64,000 nucleotides of DNA from Sphingobium sp. JS3065 (GCF_026427355.1 NZ_CP102664.1:806001-870000); one strand, 5' to 3'. Counted from the first letter of the stretch, positions 42,656 through 51,937 are shown. Notes: generated by a model from the letters alone, not told the origin. Numbers and translations: made by a program.

Positions 42656-43959
42656 GGGTGGACGAGAATCTCTTTCGCGCGGGATTCGAATTTCTTCATG
42701 CCGTGGATGACGTCTTCCGGATCGGCAACTTCCGTCTCGCCCTTGCGCAGCCGGGTCGCCGCCCCGAAGGCATCGAGCGCGCGCAACGCCTTTTCCTCAT
42801 CGTTCCGCCCGGTCAGGAGCGATGCCCGGTCAAACAGAGCGACGAAGGGGCGCGCCGCCGGCACGAGATACCGCAGCCGGTTATTGGGTATCGCAAGCTG
42901 CTCGCAGATATCGTCCCCGGCCCAGGCCCGCATCAGGCCATAGGTGAGCCTCTTCTTCTGATTCACGGTCATGTGCTTCGCGATGAATGCGGGAATAACC
43001 TCATATCCCTCGATTTCCTCCTCGCACATATAGTCGCTCAACGCCTTCATCAATGCGCGGCACCCTTCGTCCGCCGGATGCTCGAGCAGCCGGATCAGTG
43101 CCGACTTGGCTTGCAGGTCCTGCCAATCGGTGAAGTTCGCTGCTTCGGGAATGCCCATGATATGCCCGATATAACGCCATAGGGCGGTGATGTCTTCGAT
43201 CTCCTGCGCGCTCAGGCCGACGCCGACCTTGCGGAGCGCGTTCACCACCGCCTCGCAGAACAGACAGCCCATGGTGTAGACGGAGTCGGTATTGCTGACG
43301 ACCATTCCCCAGTCCGCCCAGTCCCAATGCGGGCTGCGCGAGAGATGGTAGCGCACCGCGGCATGGATCCAGCGCACATTCATCGTTATGCGGAAACCGT
43401 CGCCGTTACGGCGCATACCGTCGGGCTTGGAGGAGCTTGCCGCCCAGCGCAGTGTCTCGACGAGGCGCTGTCCGGCTTGGCTGCGCTCGATCAGACGGCG
43501 GCTCAGCACCAGGGGCCTGGATCCGCCATAGGTGCGAAAGCCTGCTCCGATCGCACCATAGGCCAACGCCATGACAACCAGCTTACCAGACCGCCAGTAG
43601 GCGATGCTCCCGCGATGAAGCTGATCCCAGTCGACCCATGAAGGGGGATTGTCGACATCCGTGAAGAGCGCGATCAGCTCGGCTGGCGGATTGTCCACCG
43701 ATCCGATTCCATGGTTCACCGCCTGCTCGAAAATTTCCTTGGCGCGGGCGGCTCCGCCCTCTCCCTCGACCAGAGCCTTATAGGCCGCATAGCCCAGCTC
43801 GTCGCCGGTCTTGAAGTCCTCCACGATCACCTCGACCGCGTCCCGGCCGAATCGGCTGATGGCTTCCTCATAATTGACGGTCCGGCCGAGGGCGCGTCCG
43901 GGGCACAGATCGGCCGGAACATCGAGCCCGGCGGGGCGAGGCAGAGTGATCGCATTCAT
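42652..43959 (-). CDS. DUF2236 oxygenase (MpaB / latex-clearing-protein-like)
   Basis: 435 residues. The family core is recognisable: RITMNVRWIHAAVRYHL (residues 190-206) with the His expected to bind heme, then WADWGMVVSNTDSVYT and RYIGHIMGIPE. Characterised relatives are the rubber oxygenase Lcp, which cleaves double bonds of polyisoprene, and fungal MpaB, which cleaves the farnesyl chain in mycophenolic acid synthesis. No signal peptide is seen, so the enzyme is probably cytoplasmic. It is divergent from the acyl-CoA genes, consistent with a first oxidative cleavage that yields an aldehyde for the later steps. Confidence 0.8.
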   Translation of the reverse strand: MNAITLPRPAGLDVPADLCPGRALGRTVNYEEAISRFGRDAVEVIVEDFKTGDELGYAAYKALVEGEGGAARAKEIFEQAVNHGIGSVDNPPAELIALFTDVDNPPSWVDWDQLHRGSIAYWRSGKLVVMALAYGAIGAGFRTYGGSRPLVLSRRLIERSQAGQRLVETLRWAASSSKPDGMRRNGDGFRITMNVRWIHAAVRYHLSRSPHWDWADWGMVVSNTDSVYTMGCLFCEAVVNALRKVGVGLSAQEIEDITALWRYIGHIMGIPEAANFTDWQDLQAKSALIRLLEHPADEGCRALMKALSDYMCEEEIEGYEVIPAFIAKHMTVNQKKRLTYGLMRAWAGDDICEQLAIPNNRLRYLVPAARPFVALFDRASLLTGRNDEEKALRALDAFGAATRLRKGETEVADPEDVIHGMKKFESRAKEILVHP

Positions 43960-44002
43960 AGGTCATCCTCCAACATGCCGCCTTTGCAGCATCATCAATC
44001 GG

Positions 44003-44024
44003 CGACAAAATACCATACTTGTCG
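44003..44024. promoter_or_regulatory. Candidate operator in the divergent promoter region
   Basis: Palindrome CGACAA-N10-TTGTCG between the oxygenase and the first acyl-CoA dehydrogenase. A further half site TTTGTCGC (44025-44032) adjoins it. It lies 44 nt from the oxygenase start and 172 nt from the dehydrogenase start. Size and symmetry suit TetR binding. Confidence 0.45.
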
Positions 44025-44195
44025 TTTGTCGCAATCCTGTTTAAGATGCTCTTATGCGATGTTCCCCAGACAGCTGGAGAGCCGCGCGGTCGCCCGCAGC
44101 CCATTTTTTTGTCAGCCAGGGCTGTTGTTGGGGAGGGCAACTGGCCGATACTGCCCGCCAAACAGATATTCTCGGCAGATTGGGAGAGGCAAAAG

Positions 44196-45371
44196 ATGCT
44201 GCCACGCGAATTCACGGAAGAACATCAGCAGTTCCGCGAGACATATCGACGCTTTCTGGCCGCCGAGATCGTGCCGCACATGGAAGCCTGGCGCGAAGAG
44301 GGGATTGTCGATCGCGCCGCATTTCTGAAGGCCGGCGAGCAGGGCCTGCTGATGGTCTGGCCGGACGAGAAATATGGCGGCATCGGCGACAGCGATTTTC
44401 GCTTTGAGCAGATCATCATCGAAGAAAATGCCTATGCCCGAACAAGCGACTGGTATTGCACGCTGCATTCGCGCCTTGCAGCACCCTATTTCACGCGGTT
44501 CGGCAACCAGGAGCTGATCGACCGCTTCTTCCCCGATTTCGTCGCCGGTAGGAAAATTCTTGCGATTGCCATGTCCGAACCGGCCGCCGGTAGTGATCTT
44601 GCCGGCATCAAGACCCGCGCTGTGGACAAGGGCGATCACTGGCTCCTCAACGGAGCGAAGACCTATATATCCAACGGCATCAATGCCGATGTCGTGATCG
44701 TCGCCGCAAAAACGGGAGGGCCCGAGGAGCGTCACAACATGACGCTGTTCGTGGTCGAACGCGGCATGGAAGGCTTCGAGCGCGGCCGCAAGCTCAAGAA
44801 GATGGGCAAGATGGCCCAGGATACGGCGGAACTCTACTTCAACGACGTGAAGGTTCCCAAAGAGAATGTGCTCGGCGAGGTCGGCAAAGGCTTCAAGCAT
44901 CTCATGCACGGACTTGCCGAGGAACGGCTGATCGGGTCGGTGGGCTATCTTTCGACCGCGCAGCTGTCGTGGGATCTGACCAGGGATTTCGTCAAGGACC
45001 GCAAGGTCTTCGGCCAGCCGCTGTCGGATATGCAGAACACGCAGTTCAAGATGGCCGAAATGCGCACGCGTCTCGACATCGCGCAGATCTATGTCGATCA
45101 GTGCGTCAGGTCGTTCAATGCCGGCGTCCTCTCCACCGAGGACGCCGCGCGCGCCAAGCTGACCACGAGCGAGCTTGCGGTGGAATCCGCCGATCTCGGC
45201 GTGCAGCTTCACGGCGGTGCCGGCTACATGGATGAATATCCCATCAGCCGCCAGTTCACCGATGCACGCATCGCTACGATCTACGCCGGCAGTTCCGAAA
45301 TCATGAAGCTGATTATCAGCCGCCAGTGCCTTTCGGACAATTATGTGCCGTTCAACACCCGCAATTTCTAG
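44196..45371 (+). CDS. Acyl-CoA dehydrogenase (E254-type, long/branched-chain like)
   Basis: 391 residues with the FAD-dehydrogenase motifs MSEPAAGSDLAGIKT, LLNGAKTYISNG, and QLHGGAGYMDEYPISRQFTD. Where short/medium-chain enzymes have a catalytic Glu in YEGTxxI, this protein has YAGSSEI; an alternative Glu sits in the GLAEERLIGS helix, as in isovaleryl-CoA and long-chain enzymes. It should make the alpha-beta double bond in an acyl-CoA, reducing FAD. ATG 44196 follows GGGAGAGG. It heads a run of closely spaced rightward genes. Confidence 0.92.
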   Translation: MLPREFTEEHQQFRETYRRFLAAEIVPHMEAWREEGIVDRAAFLKAGEQGLLMVWPDEKYGGIGDSDFRFEQIIIEENAYARTSDWYCTLHSRLAAPYFTRFGNQELIDRFFPDFVAGRKILAIAMSEPAAGSDLAGIKTRAVDKGDHWLLNGAKTYISNGINADVVIVAAKTGGPEERHNMTLFVVERGMEGFERGRKLKKMGKMAQDTAELYFNDVKVPKENVLGEVGKGFKHLMHGLAEERLIGSVGYLSTAQLSWDLTRDFVKDRKVFGQPLSDMQNTQFKMAEMRTRLDIAQIYVDQCVRSFNAGVLSTEDAARAKLTTSELAVESADLGVQLHGGAGYMDEYPISRQFTDARIATIYAGSSEIMKLIISRQCLSDNYVPFNTRNF

Positions 45372-45393
45372 CACGACATTTCAGGAGCAGGAC

Positions 45394-46161
45394 ATGGAGT
45401 TGGAAAACAAGGTCGCGATCATCACTGGCGGCGCGTCGGGGCTCGGGCGGGCGACCGCCGAAAAATTTCACGCGGCCGGCGCCAAAGTGGCGATCTTCGA
45501 CCTCAACGACGAAGCCGGCAACGCGCTGGCCGCGGCGCTGGGCGAAGGCGCGCTTTACCGCAATGTGAACGTCGCCGAAGAAGAAGGCGTGCAGGCAGCG
45601 ATCAGCGATGTCGTCGGCCAGTTCGGAAGAATCGACATCTGTTGCAATTTCGCTGGCATCGGCGGGGCGCAGCGGATTCTCGGCAAGGATGGCGTCTATC
45701 CCCTCGCCAAGTTCCGCGGCGTCATCGACGTCAATCTCGTAGGCACGTTCAATGTTCTCCGGCTTGCCGCCGAGCAGATGGCGAAAAACGAGCCTGATGC
45801 GTTCGGCCAGCGCGGGGTCGTCATCAATACCGCCTCGGTCGCGGCTTATGACGGCCAAATCGGGCAGATCGCCTACAGCGCGTCCAAGGCGGCGATCGTC
45901 GGCATGACGCTGACTGCGGCGCGGGATCTGTCTTCCTACGGCATTCGCGTCAACACCATCGTTCCGGGCCTGATCGATACGCCGCTGCTCGCCAAGCTGC
46001 CCCAAGCCGCCCGCGACGCGCTGGGACAGCAGGTGCTGTTCCCCAAGCGGCTCGGCCAGGCGGAGGAGATCGCTGCGACCGCCGCGTTCATCGTGGCAAG
46101 CGACTATCTCAACGCCGAATGCATCCGTCTCGATGGCGGCATCCGTATGCCGCCCAAGTGA
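45394..46161 (+). CDS. Short-chain dehydrogenase/reductase, 3-hydroxyacyl-CoA dehydrogenase type
   Basis: 255 residues. The cofactor motif ITGGASGLGRATAEKFHAAGAKVAIFDLND (Asp after the second strand, so NAD preferred), NFAGIGG, and the catalytic YSASK with upstream Ser (INTASVAAYD) are intact. The sequence resembles type-10 HSD enzymes that oxidise 3-hydroxyacyl-CoA with methyl branches. It would carry out the third step of beta-oxidation here. ATG 45394 follows AGGAG. Confidence 0.9.
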   Translation: MELENKVAIITGGASGLGRATAEKFHAAGAKVAIFDLNDEAGNALAAALGEGALYRNVNVAEEEGVQAAISDVVGQFGRIDICCNFAGIGGAQRILGKDGVYPLAKFRGVIDVNLVGTFNVLRLAAEQMAKNEPDAFGQRGVVINTASVAAYDGQIGQIAYSASKAAIVGMTLTAARDLSSYGIRVNTIVPGLIDTPLLAKLPQAARDALGQQVLFPKRLGQAEEIAATAAFIVASDYLNAECIRLDGGIRMPPK

Positions 46162-46184
46162 CAGGTCATCGACAGGAACCCGCC

Positions 46185-47336
46185 ATGAGCCCACTCAACG
46201 GCTATACCGTCATTGAGCTTGCCGGCATCGGTCCCGCGCCCATGGCCGGCATGATGCTGGCCGACATGGGCGCTGAGGTGATCCGGATCGAGCGCTCGAC
46301 AAGCGTGAGCGAACGGCGCGCGAAGGATGTGAGCCTGCGCGGCAAGAAGTCGGTTATGCTCGATCTCAAGGATCCGCGCGCGGTTCGTGCGCTGCTGCAG
46401 ATGATCGAGAGCGCCGACGTGCTGATCGACCCCTATCGGCCGCTCACCTGCGAGAAGCTCGGCATCGGACCCGACGAATGCCTGTCGCGCAATCCGAGGC
46501 TCGTATTCGCCAGGATGACCGGATGGGGCCAGCATGGACCCCAAGCGATGGCGGCGGGGCATGACATCAACTATATCGCGCTCACCGGCGCGCTGCATGC
46601 CATCGGGCGTGCCGGTGAGAGGCCGGTGGTGCCGCTCAACCTCGTCGGCGATATGGGGGGCGGTGGCACACTCCTGGTCGTGGGTATATTGGCTGCGCTT
46701 CTGGAGACCCGCGGGTCGGGTAAGGGACAGGTCGTGGATTGCGCGATGGTCGACGGCGCGATCCAGCAGATGTGGATGTTCCAGGGCATGCTCGCCGCCG
46801 GCGCATGGGACGACGGCGCGCGGGAAGCCAATCTCCTCGATGGCGGAGCCTATTTCTACGACTGCTACGAATGTGCCGACGGCCGCTATATCAGCCTGGG
46901 GGCGATCGAGCCGCAATTCCACGCGACCATGATCACCCTTCTGGGTCTCGATCCCGGTGACTTTGCGGACCAGCACGACAAGACGCAATGGCCAGCACTC
47001 AAGCAGGCCATAGCCGCTGCCGTGCGCACGAAGACGCGAGACGAATGGTGCCGTATCATGGAGGGAACCGACGCTTGTTTCGCGCCCGTCCTGCGCATGT
47101 CGGAGGCGCCCGCGCATCCGGCCAACGTCGCGCGCGAATGCTTTGTCGAGATCGACGGTGTCGTGCAGGCGGTGCCCGCGCCGCGCTTCAGCCGGACGCC
47201 ATCGCGGGTCCGTCGCGGTGCTCCGGTCCCGGGCGAGCATACGGCACAGGTGCTCGCGGCGATGGGGATCGCGCCCTGCGATGTCGCGGCGCTCGCAAAA
47301 GGCGTGGGTACGGGAGGATCTGCCGATGCTCCCTGA
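46185..47336 (+). CDS. Alpha-methylacyl-CoA racemase (CaiB/BaiF superfamily)
   Basis: 383 residues. The catalytic pair of the racemase branch is kept: His126 in AGHDINYIALTGALHAIGR and Asp156 in VPLNLVGDMGGGG, the same positions as in the mycobacterial enzyme. CoA-transferases of the superfamily lack this pair. It inverts the 2-methyl centre of an acyl-CoA so that dehydrogenases, which take only the S form, can proceed. This strongly points to a methyl-branched substrate (isoprenoid or sterol side chain). Its end overlaps the next gene by 11 nt. Confidence 0.93.
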   Translation: MSPLNGYTVIELAGIGPAPMAGMMLADMGAEVIRIERSTSVSERRAKDVSLRGKKSVMLDLKDPRAVRALLQMIESADVLIDPYRPLTCEKLGIGPDECLSRNPRLVFARMTGWGQHGPQAMAAGHDINYIALTGALHAIGRAGERPVVPLNLVGDMGGGGTLLVVGILAALLETRGSGKGQVVDCAMVDGAIQQMWMFQGMLAAGAWDDGAREANLLDGGAYFYDCYECADGRYISLGAIEPQFHATMITLLGLDPGDFADQHDKTQWPALKQAIAAAVRTKTRDEWCRIMEGTDACFAPVLRMSEAPAHPANVARECFVEIDGVVQAVPAPRFSRTPSRVRRGAPVPGEHTAQVLAAMGIAPCDVAALAKGVGTGGSADAP

Positions 47337-48117
47337 AGAACCCGGGCAGACCGTGTCGGTCGAAATCCAGGACGCCGTGGCCATCGTCACCCTTGATCGT
47401 CCCGATGCGCAGAACGCCTTTAATACGGCGTTGCGCGGCGATCTGTCGCAGGCCATTCGAGCGGTAGAGGAAAACACGGCTGTCAGAGCCGTTGTTCTGA
47501 CCGGCCGCGGACGCAATTTCAGCGCCGGGGCCGATCTCAACGACAGGGACCGGAAAGACCCTTCGGTCGAGCGGATGCTGAACGAGGAATATACCCCCAT
47601 GCTGCTGGCGATCATGCGGTCGGCCAAGCCATGGGTCGGTGCAATCAATGGGGCCGCCGCCGGTATCGGGTCGTCCTTCGCGCTCGCCTGCGACCTGTCG
47701 GTTATGGGCGAAAGCGCCTGCCTCTACCAGGCATTTGTGGCGATCGGTCTGATTCCGGATGGAGGGGCCTCCTGGCATCTGGTGCGAACGCTTGGCTTCA
47801 AGCGCGCCTTCGAGATGATGATCGCCGGAGAACGGATTTCGGCGGAACGATGCCTGGCGCTCGGCCTCACCAATCGCGTCGTCCCGGATGCGCTATTGCT
47901 CGACCAAGGCCTTGCCCTCGCGAGGCAGCTTGCGGTCAAGGCGCCCCTCGCGGTGGCGCGCACCAAGGCAGCAGTACGTTTTTCGGCCGATCATCCGATC
48001 GAAGCGGTCATGCCGTTCGAAGCCCGTTTGCAGCAGGCGTGTACGGATAGCGAAGACTTCAAGGAAGGTGTGGCCGCCTTCCGCGCCAAACGCGCCGCCA
48101 CGTTCCTCGGACTGTGA
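47326..48117 (+). CDS. Crotonase-family enoyl-CoA hydratase/isomerase, PaaG-like
   Basis: 263 residues. The oxyanion motif FSAGADLND and GAAAGIGSSFALACDLSV are present. The active-site segment reads FVAIGLIPDGGASW, which matches the isomerase-type members (PaaG: Asp in GLIPD) more than the classical hydratase with Glu. So it may shift a double bond (delta-3 to delta-2), as needed when unsaturated isoprenoid chains are degraded. GGAGG precedes ATG 47326. Confidence 0.88.
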   Translation: MLPEEPGQTVSVEIQDAVAIVTLDRPDAQNAFNTALRGDLSQAIRAVEENTAVRAVVLTGRGRNFSAGADLNDRDRKDPSVERMLNEEYTPMLLAIMRSAKPWVGAINGAAAGIGSSFALACDLSVMGESACLYQAFVAIGLIPDGGASWHLVRTLGFKRAFEMMIAGERISAERCLALGLTNRVVPDALLLDQGLALARQLAVKAPLAVARTKAAVRFSADHPIEAVMPFEARLQQACTDSEDFKEGVAAFRAKRAATFLGL

Positions 48118-48148
48118 ACCGCAACAAGCCCACGCGAAGGTATCGACC

Positions 48149-49309
48149 ATGGATTTCTCGTTAAGCTCCGATCAACAGGCACTTCAGGAAACCGCCAGGC
48201 AGTTCGCCCAGCGCGAACTCCCGACGATCGCGCGCGACCTGGAGGAGCGCAATATTCCTCCTTCGCGCGAGCTCGTGCGGCGATATGCCGAGCTTGGCTT
48301 TCTCGGCATCAACGTCGCGCCCGAATATGGCGGGCTTGGCCTTGGTAATCTCGAAGCACTGCTCGTCGTGGAGGAGTTCGCGAAGATTTCCTCGGCGGTC
48401 GCCTTTCCGGTCTTCGAATCCTGTGTCGGCCCGGTGCGTGCCATCGAGCATTTCGGCACCGAGGCCCTGAAGCGGAGGATCATTCCCAAGGTCTGCGGTG
48501 GCGAAGCCATTGTCGCGGTCTCGATGTCCGAGCCCGACGCCGGCAGCGCGCTCACCGACCTGCGCGCGCGCGGCGAGATCACGGCCGATGCCGTCATCCT
48601 CAACGGCAGCAAGCGCTGGTGTTCGGGCGGCGGCCATGCCGATGGCTATGTCGTCTATTGCCGGCTCTCCGATGCACCGGGGGCAAACGGTATCGGCGCG
48701 GTGTTCGTCGACAAGGGCACGCCGGGAATGACCTACGGCCCCAATGAGAGTCTGATGGGTTTCCGCGGCGTTCCGTCGAGCGACATCCATTTCGACAATG
48801 CCGCGGTTCCCCTCGACAACATCGTTGTCCCCGCCGGCGGCTTCAAGCAGCTGATGGAGGCCTTCGATCTCGAGCGCTGCGGCAATGCGACCATGGCGCT
48901 GGGCCAGGCTTCCGGCGCGCTCGAGGAGGTGCTCGCCTATGTCCAGGAACGCCGGCAGTTCGGTAAGCCCATCATCGACTTCCAGGCCGTCCAGCTGCGC
49001 ATCGCCGAGATGCAGATGCGCGTCGACGCCGCGCGCCTGCTGATCTACCGCGCGGCGGCCAACGCGCAGATGGGCCTTCCTTCGATGCTCGAATCCTCGC
49101 TCGCCAAATGCTTTGCCAATGAGATCGCACGCGAAGTGACCGGCCATGCGGTCCAGCTGATGGGCGCCTATGGCTATTCGCGCGAGTTCCCGATGGAGCG
49201 GCGGCTGCGCGATGCCTGGGGATGGGGCATCGCGGGCGGCGCGGTCGATATCCAGAAGGTCAATATCGCGAGCGCTTTGATCGGCCGGCGTTTCGATCAG
49301 CGGCGGTGA
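48149..49309 (+). CDS. Acyl-CoA dehydrogenase, second copy
   Basis: 386 residues. It has the dehydrogenase motifs GINVAPEYGGLG, SMSEPDAGSALTDLRA, VQLMGAYGYSREFPMERRLRDAW. The usual YEGT segment is altered to IAGGAVDIQK; a Glu is available in DLERCGNATMALG. It is divergent from the copy at 44196, so the two probably act on chain lengths or branching of different kinds. It starts 31 nt after the crotonase gene and abuts the nitroreductase gene (2 nt gap). Confidence 0.9.
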   Translation: MDFSLSSDQQALQETARQFAQRELPTIARDLEERNIPPSRELVRRYAELGFLGINVAPEYGGLGLGNLEALLVVEEFAKISSAVAFPVFESCVGPVRAIEHFGTEALKRRIIPKVCGGEAIVAVSMSEPDAGSALTDLRARGEITADAVILNGSKRWCSGGGHADGYVVYCRLSDAPGANGIGAVFVDKGTPGMTYGPNESLMGFRGVPSSDIHFDNAAVPLDNIVVPAGGFKQLMEAFDLERCGNATMALGQASGALEEVLAYVQERRQFGKPIIDFQAVQLRIAEMQMRVDAARLLIYRAAANAQMGLPSMLESSLAKCFANEIAREVTGHAVQLMGAYGYSREFPMERRLRDAWGWGIAGGAVDIQKVNIASALIGRRFDQRR

Positions 49310-49311
49310 CG

Positions 49312-49980
49312 ATGGACGTGCGCGAAGCGCTTCATGCGCGCCAGTCGACCCGCGGCTTCCTCGACAGGCCGGTCGCCCCGGACCTCCTGGCAAGCATATT
49401 TGAGGCGGCGCAGCGGGCGCCGTCCAACTGCAATACCCAGCCCTGGCAGACGATTGTCGTGTCGGGGAAGGCACGAGACCAGCTGGCGCGCCTGCTCGCC
49501 GAGCATCTCGCCGGCGGCGCATCCCCGGCGCCCGACTTCGGCCCATCGGTGTTGCCGGCCTTTGAAGGTGTCTATCGGGACCGGCAGCATGCCGCTGCGG
49601 CCGAGCTTTACGCCGCAATGGGGATCGAGCGCGGCGACAAGGTCGCCCGCGCGCAGGCCTCCCAGCGAAACTGGGCCTTTTTCGGTGCCCCGCATGTGGC
49701 GCTGTTCACCATGCAGCGGGGGCTGGGTTTGATGGGCGCTGTCGATGTCGGCGGCTATGCCCATGGCCTGGCGCTGATGATGACGGCTAGCGGCATAGGC
49801 AGTTGCCCCCAGGCATCGCTTGCCTATTTCCCGGCGCCCATACGCGAATATCTGGATATTCCGGTGAACATGGGCATATTGTTCGGCATGTCCTTCGGCT
49901 ATCCTGATCCCGACGCTCCATCCAATCGTGCCCGGACCGGACGCGCGGCGGTCATAGATGCCGTGCGGCTCGTGGAATGA
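49312..49980 (+). CDS. FMN-dependent nitroreductase-family oxidoreductase
   Basis: 222 residues. The FMN site is visible as ALHARQSTRGFLDRP and APSNCNTQPWQTIVVSG, with GIGSCPQASL near the C-terminus. Family members reduce nitro groups, quinones or enones. Within a beta-oxidation cluster it could reduce an enone, or a 2,4-dienoyl-type intermediate, but nothing in the sequence fixes the substrate. It is translationally adjacent to the dehydrogenase before it (ATG two bases after the stop). Confidence 0.85.
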   Translation: MDVREALHARQSTRGFLDRPVAPDLLASIFEAAQRAPSNCNTQPWQTIVVSGKARDQLARLLAEHLAGGASPAPDFGPSVLPAFEGVYRDRQHAAAAELYAAMGIERGDKVARAQASQRNWAFFGAPHVALFTMQRGLGLMGAVDVGGYAHGLALMMTASGIGSCPQASLAYFPAPIREYLDIPVNMGILFGMSFGYPDPDAPSNRARTGRAAVIDAVRLVE

Positions 49981-50007
49981 GGAAAGCCGACGGCCGATAG
50001 CCGCGTC

Positions 50008-51006
50008 ATGCGTGAGACATCCGTTCCGATCCGTCTTGTCAGGGCCGTTCTGAAACATTGCGGCGACTTCGAACTCGACCAGCGTGAGTTGCTCGCGCAG
50101 GCGGGCATCTCCCCCCGCCTCGTCGAAGAAGAGGCGGCGCGGGTATCAATCGAGCGGTTCGCGCAACTGCAGGTCGTGACCATCCTCGCGATGCAGGATG
50201 AAGGCCTGGGCTATCTGACGCGCCGCCTGCCGGTGGGCACATGGTCGATGATGTGTCACGCCACGCGGAACGCACGTAGTTTTCGCGAGGCGCTCAACCG
50301 CTACTGCCGGTTTTTTACCATTCTCGACATGGGATTCACGCTGACGCCGGTCGAGGACGGAGACTCGGCGGGCGTTCGGTTCACGCATGATCCAGGCTGG
50401 CCTGTCGACCTCTTCATTAGCGAACGCGCGCTCTTCAAATGCAGCCGCTACAGTTCCTGGCTCATGCAGGAGGATATCGTCATCACTGCTGTCGCGTTGT
50501 CAGGCGCCGATCCCGGCCACGGAGACGAGTATCGTTTCCTGTTCAACGGCGCCCCGGTGACCTTCGACCTGCCATTTGACGAGATCCGTTTTTCCGCGAG
50601 CTATCTCGATCGCGCCATCGCGCTCGACGACCAGACCGTACGGCGCTTCCTTCGCGCGCCGACACTGATGCTTCTGAGCGAAGAATATCGGAATACCAGC
50701 TGGACGAACCGGGTGCGCAGGGAACTGCGCAAGGACATGCCGCACCTCAAAGGCATGGAAGAGATCGCCGACGCACTTGCCGTCCACCCGCAGACCTTGC
50801 GCCGGCGTCTGGCCGACGAGGGCCAGTCGTTCAAGCAGATCATCGACGATCTCCATCGCGATACTGCCCTCTATTATCTGGGAAGGCGCGGCATGAGCGT
50901 CGAGGAAGTCGCCTGGCGCGCGGGTTTCGCCGAGACCAGCACCTTCATTCGGGCCTTCAAGCGATGGACGGCGATGACCCCTTACGCGTATCGCAAGGGC
51001 CTCTAG
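50008..51006 (+). CDS. AraC-family transcriptional regulator (OruR-like)
   Basis: 332 residues. The N-terminal ligand domain is of the Arabinose_bd type (RLPVGTWSMMCHATRNARSFREALNRYCRFF); the C-terminus has two helix-turn-helix units (IADALAVHPQTLRRRLADEGQSFKQI, VEEVAWRAGFAETSTFIRAFKRW). Such regulators often activate lipid or steroid catabolic genes. It sits between the two groups of catabolic genes and could activate both. Confidence 0.92.
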   Translation: MRETSVPIRLVRAVLKHCGDFELDQRELLAQAGISPRLVEEEAARVSIERFAQLQVVTILAMQDEGLGYLTRRLPVGTWSMMCHATRNARSFREALNRYCRFFTILDMGFTLTPVEDGDSAGVRFTHDPGWPVDLFISERALFKCSRYSSWLMQEDIVITAVALSGADPGHGDEYRFLFNGAPVTFDLPFDEIRFSASYLDRAIALDDQTVRRFLRAPTLMLLSEEYRNTSWTNRVRRELRKDMPHLKGMEEIADALAVHPQTLRRRLADEGQSFKQIIDDLHRDTALYYLGRRGMSVEEVAWRAGFAETSTFIRAFKRWTAMTPYAYRKGL

Positions 51007-51170
51007 CGGCGGCAGGGTCATGCTTCGACTCCGCGCTGTTATTTGAGGTCGGTATTTTTGTCGGGCGCGACCATTGTTGCCGGCGGTTATCGGCGGCATC
51101 CCCGTGAAAACAGACCGATGGAGCGGAGCACTTCTCCGCGCCGACCGTCCGCACGAATGGGAGAGCGAGA

Positions 51171-51935
51171 TTGACTGCAGATGTTCTTACCCGCCGCGAA
51201 GATGGCATCCTGGTGGTAACGATCAACCGTCCCGATGCCCGGAATGCCGCCAACAAGGCGGTCGCAGAAGGCATTGCCGCGGCTGCCGATACGCTCGATG
51301 GCGATGACAGCCTGCGGGTCGGTATCCTGACGGGCGCCGGCGGCACATTCTGTTCGGGCATGGATCTCAAGGCCTTCGTGACCGGGGAGCGTCCGGTCAT
51401 CGAAGGACGAGGATTTTGCGGGATCGTCCAGCGTCCGCCGCTCAAGCCCCTGATCGCCGCCGTCGAAGGCTATGCGCTTGCCGGCGGTTTCGAGCTTGCG
51501 ATCGCCTGCGACCTGATCGTGGCCGCCGCCAACAGCAAATTCGGCATTCCCGAAGCGAAACGCGGCCTAGTCGCCAATGCAGGCGGGCTCTTGCGTTTGC
51601 CGCGTCAGATCCCGCCGCGCATCGCCAAGGAACTGGCATTGACAGGCGAGTTCCTGAGCGCGGAGCGCGCGCTTCAATATGGCCTCATCAATGCCGTGGC
51701 CGAGCCGGGTGGGGCGCTTGATCTCGCCCTCGATCTTGCGCGCAAGATATCGGCCAATGCGCCGCTCGCGATCGCGGCCAGCAAGCGGGTCATCGACGAG
51801 TCGCAGGACTGGTCGACCGAGGAGATGTTCGATCGGCAGGCGAAGATCAGCCGGCCGATCTTCGACAGTGCCGATGCGATCGAGGGGGCCAAGGCCTTTG
51901 CCGAAAAGCGCGCGCCGAACTGGAAAGGTATCTGA
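51171..51935 (+). CDS. Enoyl-CoA hydratase (crotonase family), hydratase type
   Basis: 254 residues. TTG 51171 is the start (MTADVLTRREDG), with GGGAGAG upstream. Motifs: FCSGMDLKAF, GYALAGGFELAIACDLIVAA and FGIPEAKRGLVANAGGLLRLP, where the Glu of IPEAK is the hydratase residue. It complements the PaaG-like crotonase: this one hydrates the double bond. It heads a four-gene run with the thiolase (2 nt), aldehyde dehydrogenase and CoA ligase. Confidence 0.9.
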   Translation: MTADVLTRREDGILVVTINRPDARNAANKAVAEGIAAAADTLDGDDSLRVGILTGAGGTFCSGMDLKAFVTGERPVIEGRGFCGIVQRPPLKPLIAAVEGYALAGGFELAIACDLIVAAANSKFGIPEAKRGLVANAGGLLRLPRQIPPRIAKELALTGEFLSAERALQYGLINAVAEPGGALDLALDLARKISANAPLAIAASKRVIDESQDWSTEEMFDRQAKISRPIFDSADAIEGAKAFAEKRAPNWKGI

Positions 51936-51937
51936 AA

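Noticed and set aside
46185..47336. Formyl/CoA-transferase reading of the CaiB/BaiF gene
   Set aside because: The racemase catalytic pair His126 and Asp156 is present in the GHDINY and LVGDMGGG motifs, which transferases lack.
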